DNA of 64,000 nt from NCBI RefSeq assembly GCF_040096355.1, contig NZ_JBBMEX010000015.1, positions 11,390-75,389 of the forward strand, written 5' to 3'. The DNA comes from Maccoyibacter intestinihominis. GTDB taxonomy: Bacteria; Bacillota; Clostridia; Lachnospirales; Lachnospiraceae. The number at the start of each line of letters is the position of its first letter. Position 1 is the first letter of the stretch. Shown piece after piece: positions 61,534 through 64,000 of this stretch. Position numbers and translations under genes: made by a program. The notes under the pieces were generated by a model, which did no database searches, was not told the DNA's origin, and saw nothing but the letters and a program-made list of their open reading frames with translations.

Positions 61534-61735
61534 TTAATATCTCACTTACATCAAATCCAGTTCCATCCGGAAGCTGCATATCTATAATTGCCAGGTCAAA
61601 CTTATAATGTTCAATTAAACTTCTGGCATCTTTTATACGTGTGGCATGATTTGTTTCATAACCTTCTGACTCAAGTGCATACAGAATCCCCGAAGCAATC
61701 ATTGTGTCATCTTCCAACAAAAGTATTCTGCTCAT
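61517..61735 (-). pseudogene. Truncated response regulator ending in the repeat
   Basis: The first 68 residues of a receiver domain are intact (RILLLEDDTMIASGILYALE, FDLAIIDMQLPDGTGFDVSE), then the frame enters repeat copy 5 and ends ILKNNGA and stop. The lysine site and DNA-binding domain are missing. AAAGGA precedes the ATG. It is a different gene from the truncated regulator at 52.5 kb. Confidence 0.7.
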
Positions 61736-61790
61736 GAATTATAGTCCTTTCGTTATCGTTATAAGATATTTGCCTTGCTGTTGTTATCAT

Positions 61791-62384
61791 CTAAAGTAAT
61801 ACCTCCAAATATGGTCTTAATATCTTTTCAACATGAAACATGGATGCATATTTCATAAGTGTCCTCAAATTTTTATCTTTGCGTCTGGCATATTGCTTTA
61901 AGGCATCCTGAAAGACCTGCATTTCTATATTGTTCCTGCTGCGAAGCAGATCACAAATTGTCCTCTCCATATCATAAACCGGAACTGAATGCCCAAATGG
62001 TGTCTGCATAATCGTAATCCCTGTTTCATGTAAATCCTTTTTAACTGTATACACTTGAAAACCGTCTTCCTGCAAACGGCTCGGATTATACCCGGTTCTT
62101 ACAGTTATAGTATATTTCAAAGGCTCTCTGTTTGTTAAATCGTGGAAAAACAATGCAGTTTCATGAGAAAACACAGCCTGACTACAACGTAAATGCAAAA
62201 TATACATCGCATCTGTCCATGTATCTGGTGATACATACACACCATGAGCAGCTTGGTCCAATCCTCGTTCTTTTACATAAGAATAAAATACAGGCTTACT
62301 AATTCCATTATCTATAACTTGAAAGGTCTGAATTATTCCTCCATATTCATTCAGCAATAAATCTAATTGTTCAAATTGAGTCAT
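61791..62384 (-). CDS. AbiEi-like antitoxin / transcriptional regulator
   Basis: A 197-residue protein. The N-terminal winged helix (QFEQLDLLLNEYGGIIQTFQ) and the following VFYSYVKERGLDQAAHGVYV, SHETALFFHDL and VYDMERTICDLLRSRNN are the pattern of AbiEi antitoxins of type IV toxin-antitoxin systems. The AbiEii nucleotidyltransferase normally encoded just downstream is absent; a regulator fragment is there instead. The ATG at 62384 has a well-spaced AGGAG; the first ATG is too close. Confidence 0.78.
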   Translation of the reverse strand: MTQFEQLDLLLNEYGGIIQTFQVIDNGISKPVFYSYVKERGLDQAAHGVYVSPDTWTDAMYILHLRCSQAVFSHETALFFHDLTNREPLKYTITVRTGYNPSRLQEDGFQVYTVKKDLHETGITIMQTPFGHSVPVYDMERTICDLLRSRNNIEMQVFQDALKQYARRKDKNLRTLMKYASMFHVEKILRPYLEVLL

Positions 62385-62400
62385 ACGCATTCTCCTTTCA

Positions 62401-62426
62401 TGCTAATATGATAATATATATTAGCA
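62401..62426. promoter_or_regulatory. Palindromic operator before the AbiEi-like gene
   Basis: TGCTAATAT, 8 bases, ATATTAGCA: a perfect 9-bp inverted repeat that overlaps the likely -10 region. AbiEi proteins bind inverted repeats in their own promoter. Confidence 0.6.
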
Positions 62427-62472
62427 CGAAAGTAAAGGCATATAGTACCAATAAAATATCGGTATTTTTGTT

Positions 62473-63441
62473 TTAATGATATCCCCTTGTTTCTCGCCAT
62501 CCCTTTACATACCACCTGATTCCAACATATACCAGTTGCACGAATAATAAGAGAAATAGCAGATTGATTGGCAATGTTGTCTTTATCCACTTCCCAAAGT
62601 AGATAGCTGTTGCCATGCTTATAAGTATTACCATTATGGTAATCATATCCCAACAGCACTTCTTATATAACTCTGCAATCTTTATCTCTATAAATGCTAC
62701 AAGTATTCCAGCACCCACCAAACATCCACCGCAGATCAGTATTCTTATCAGCCAATATACAATTCCGGCAACGACAGGATTGGATATTCCATCACTAATC
62801 TGTGCCACGTTCTTTCCTGCCAGTACAACCCAGCCAGCAATGGTCTGTGTGAAAGTTGCGATTGTATCAAAGAATACCACGCAATCAGAAATAAATATTT
62901 TTGACCTTATCATCTGAAAAAGAGTAGTTGATACGGAATACCATATCAGCAGAAACATCAATGCTTCATACATGGCTGTTTTTGTTTTATATCTGCCTGC
63001 CAGTTTTTCCCTCTGCATATCATACTTTTCCTTAGCTTTCAGATAAGCTGTCTGTTTACAATTCCCGCACTTTTGATAGAGTACCGGCTTTTCAACCGGT
63101 ATCTCTACTTTTTTCTGATGGGAGAGTGCATAATCCCGTTCCTGTTCTGCCTGTCTCTGCTTATCTCGACATTCCTCTATCATGGCTTGGACGGTGTGTG
63201 TTTTCTCTTTCTCGCTCTGCAACAATTCTTTTGTTTTCCTCAAGTCGTTCTTTAAGGCTTGAATGTTCTCTGTTTTGTTCTCGCTGTTTAACTTCTCGTT
63301 CAAGGTCAGCGATTCGTCGAGCTGCACTTTCAGTTCCCTGATAGTCCGGTCTTTCTGGTCGAGTTCTTCCTGCATCTGCTCTGTCAGCAGAAGCAACTCT
63401 TCCAGTTGATCGTCGCTCTTTGAGTTTCTTAATTCGTTCAT
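62473..63441 (-). CDS. DUF6040-like coiled-coil membrane protein
   Basis: A 322-residue protein. The first 115 residues are a Glu/Lys/Gln/Leu coiled coil (LEELLLLTEQMQEELDQKDR), then a CGNCK pair of cysteines, then about five membrane helices (EALMFLLIWYSVSTTLFQM; VVAGIVYWLIRILICGGCLV). This fits DUF6040, found next to relaxases in Lachnospiraceae elements. AAAGGAAGG precedes the ATG at 63441. Its coiled-coil part overlaps, in another frame, the open relaxase frame. Confidence 0.72.
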   Translation of the reverse strand: MNELRNSKSDDQLEELLLLTEQMQEELDQKDRTIRELKVQLDESLTLNEKLNSENKTENIQALKNDLRKTKELLQSEKEKTHTVQAMIEECRDKQRQAEQERDYALSHQKKVEIPVEKPVLYQKCGNCKQTAYLKAKEKYDMQREKLAGRYKTKTAMYEALMFLLIWYSVSTTLFQMIRSKIFISDCVVFFDTIATFTQTIAGWVVLAGKNVAQISDGISNPVVAGIVYWLIRILICGGCLVGAGILVAFIEIKIAELYKKCCWDMITIMVILISMATAIYFGKWIKTTLPINLLFLLLFVQLVYVGIRWYVKGWRETRGYH

Positions 63442-64000
63442 CAATCAACCTTCCTTTCTCTAATTGCTGTTCAAGTTCAGTAATTCGCTGTTCTGTTTCT
63501 GCAATAGCCGGTTCTCGCTGTTTAATTTCTGTGCCAATTCCTGCCATTGCTGATTTTCGTCTGTGAGTTTCTGTATCTGGTCTGTCTTTTCTTCCAGAAG
63601 CATCAACAGTTCTTCTGTATCCGGTAAGATTTGTAGCAGCTCTGACAATTCTTTCTCTAATTGCTGCAATCGTTCTTCCTGCTCCTGAAAGCACATCAGC
63701 TTCTCGTCCTTTTCCTGTATCTCCTGAAGCATCTCTGCCATGATATTCTGCTGTTCCTCTATCTGTGTAATCATTGCTTCCATCATGGGAATTACTTCTT
63801 TGCTTTCTTCTAATGTCATTCAACCACTCCCTCCACATCGACAATGCACCGGATACCTTACCAAAGGTTGCAATTACCTTTTGCAGCAGTGCATTTTGTT
63901 TTTTTATCATCTGGTTTTCCTCGACCTTCCATGAACCTTTCCTTATCTGTCCGGTGAGATATTTTTCGTCAATCTTTCTTGCATCCGCACCCTCATGAAT
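63161..64000 (-). CDS. Relaxase/mobilisation protein C-terminal part (partial, frame overlaps two genes)
   Basis: The frame is open from the window edge to 63161. The segment IHEGADARKIDEKYLTGQIR followed by KVIATFGKVSGALSMWREWL reads like the end of a MobA/MobL-type mobilisation protein. Where it truly ends is uncertain: the last 210 codons (with ITELEQQLEKGRLIDERIKK and a final HDRGMSR) run in a different frame over the two coiled-coil genes. The main nuclease domain is outside the window. Confidence 0.5.
   Translation of the reverse strand: MHEGADARKIDEKYLTGQIRKGSWKVEENQMIKKQNALLQKVIATFGKVSGALSMWREWLNDIRRKQRSNSHDGSNDYTDRGTAEYHGRDASGDTGKGREADVLSGAGRTIAAIRERIVRAATNLTGYRRTVDASGRKDRPDTETHRRKSAMAGIGTEIKQREPAIAETEQRITELEQQLEKGRLIDERIKKLKERRSTGRVASADRADAGRTRPERPDYQGTESAARRIADLEREVKQREQNREHSSLKERLEENKRIVAERERENTHRPSHDRGMSR
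63460..63819 (-). CDS. Small coiled-coil protein of unknown function
   Basis: A 119-residue protein made almost wholly of heptad-like Glu/Gln/Leu repeats (MITQIEEQQNIMAEMLQEIQ; LEKELSELLQILPDTEELLM; LNSENRLLQKQNSELLNLNS). GGAGGG lies nine bases before the ATG and codon use looks coding. It lies 18 bases upstream of the DUF6040-like gene, whose N-terminal coiled coil is similar in style. It lies fully inside the open relaxase frame. Confidence 0.55.
   Translation of the reverse strand: MTLEESKEVIPMMEAMITQIEEQQNIMAEMLQEIQEKDEKLMCFQEQEERLQQLEKELSELLQILPDTEELLMLLEEKTDQIQKLTDENQQWQELAQKLNSENRLLQKQNSELLNLNSN

Overview
The window looks like a piece of a low-GC, spore-forming Clostridia chromosome, most likely a Lachnospiraceae member (Roseburia/Agathobacter/Blautia-like). 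Evidence: a Clostridia-type S10-spc-alpha ribosomal operon with zinc-type S14 and a KOW-domain gene between map and infA, a spoIID-spoIIQ pair, an FMN-riboswitch rib operon ordered ribD-ribE-ribBA-ribH, DinR/LexA-type SOS boxes, and mobile-element proteins (TnpV, DUF6033, DUF6040) typical of gut Lachnospiraceae. No tRNA, rRNA or CRISPR array was seen.

Layout. 0-2.4 kb: end of ksgA, then a minus-strand two-gene predicted DNA-repair unit (DUF4130 plus radical SAM/HhH) under SOS boxes. 2.5-6.8 kb: spoIID, spoIIQ, a GIY-YIG protein, a DEAD-box helicase and a small membrane exporter. 6.9-7.9 kb: an AT-rich KilA-N gene without a normal start codon. 8-14.6 kb: metallo-beta-lactamase-fold hydrolase, acetyltransferase, SseB-like protein, then a zinc-type ArsR regulator and a His-rich P-type ATPase separated by a decayed two-component locus and a long imperfect palindrome. 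14.6-19.4 kb: a two-component system and a YhgE/Pip membrane protein whose upstream regions carry the same direct-repeat pattern. 19.4-23.4 kb: riboflavin operon. 23.5-27 kb: mgsA, an rRNA methyltransferase, MarR regulator and alpha/beta hydrolase. 27-44.2 kb: the ribosomal superoperon, with structured spacers including four related hairpins. 44.3-52 kb: small protein, mutS2-regulator-kinase operon, YhaM-like exonuclease and RlmD. 52-64 kb: an accessory region.

The accessory region is a mosaic. It holds TnpV, a truncated response regulator, a LysR fragment, an AAA/DUF4143 ATPase, a secreted protein with a DUF6033 protein, a transposase-like fragment, an ABC exporter pair with YgbA and a YbaN-like fragment, an orphan AbiEi antitoxin, and relaxase-linked genes at the right edge. 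A repeat of about 26 bp (core TGTGTCAGGCACCATTG) occurs five times in one orientation between 53.2 and 61.6 kb, mostly at the broken ends of genes. This is the most unusual structure in the window.

How genes work together: the ArsR protein very likely controls the zinc/cadmium ATPase through a 12-2-12 operator; the 14.7-16.9 kb two-component system probably controls itself and yhgE; the riboswitch controls riboflavin synthesis; and LexA probably controls the radical SAM repair pair. All identifications come from reading sequence and motifs; no database search was possible.
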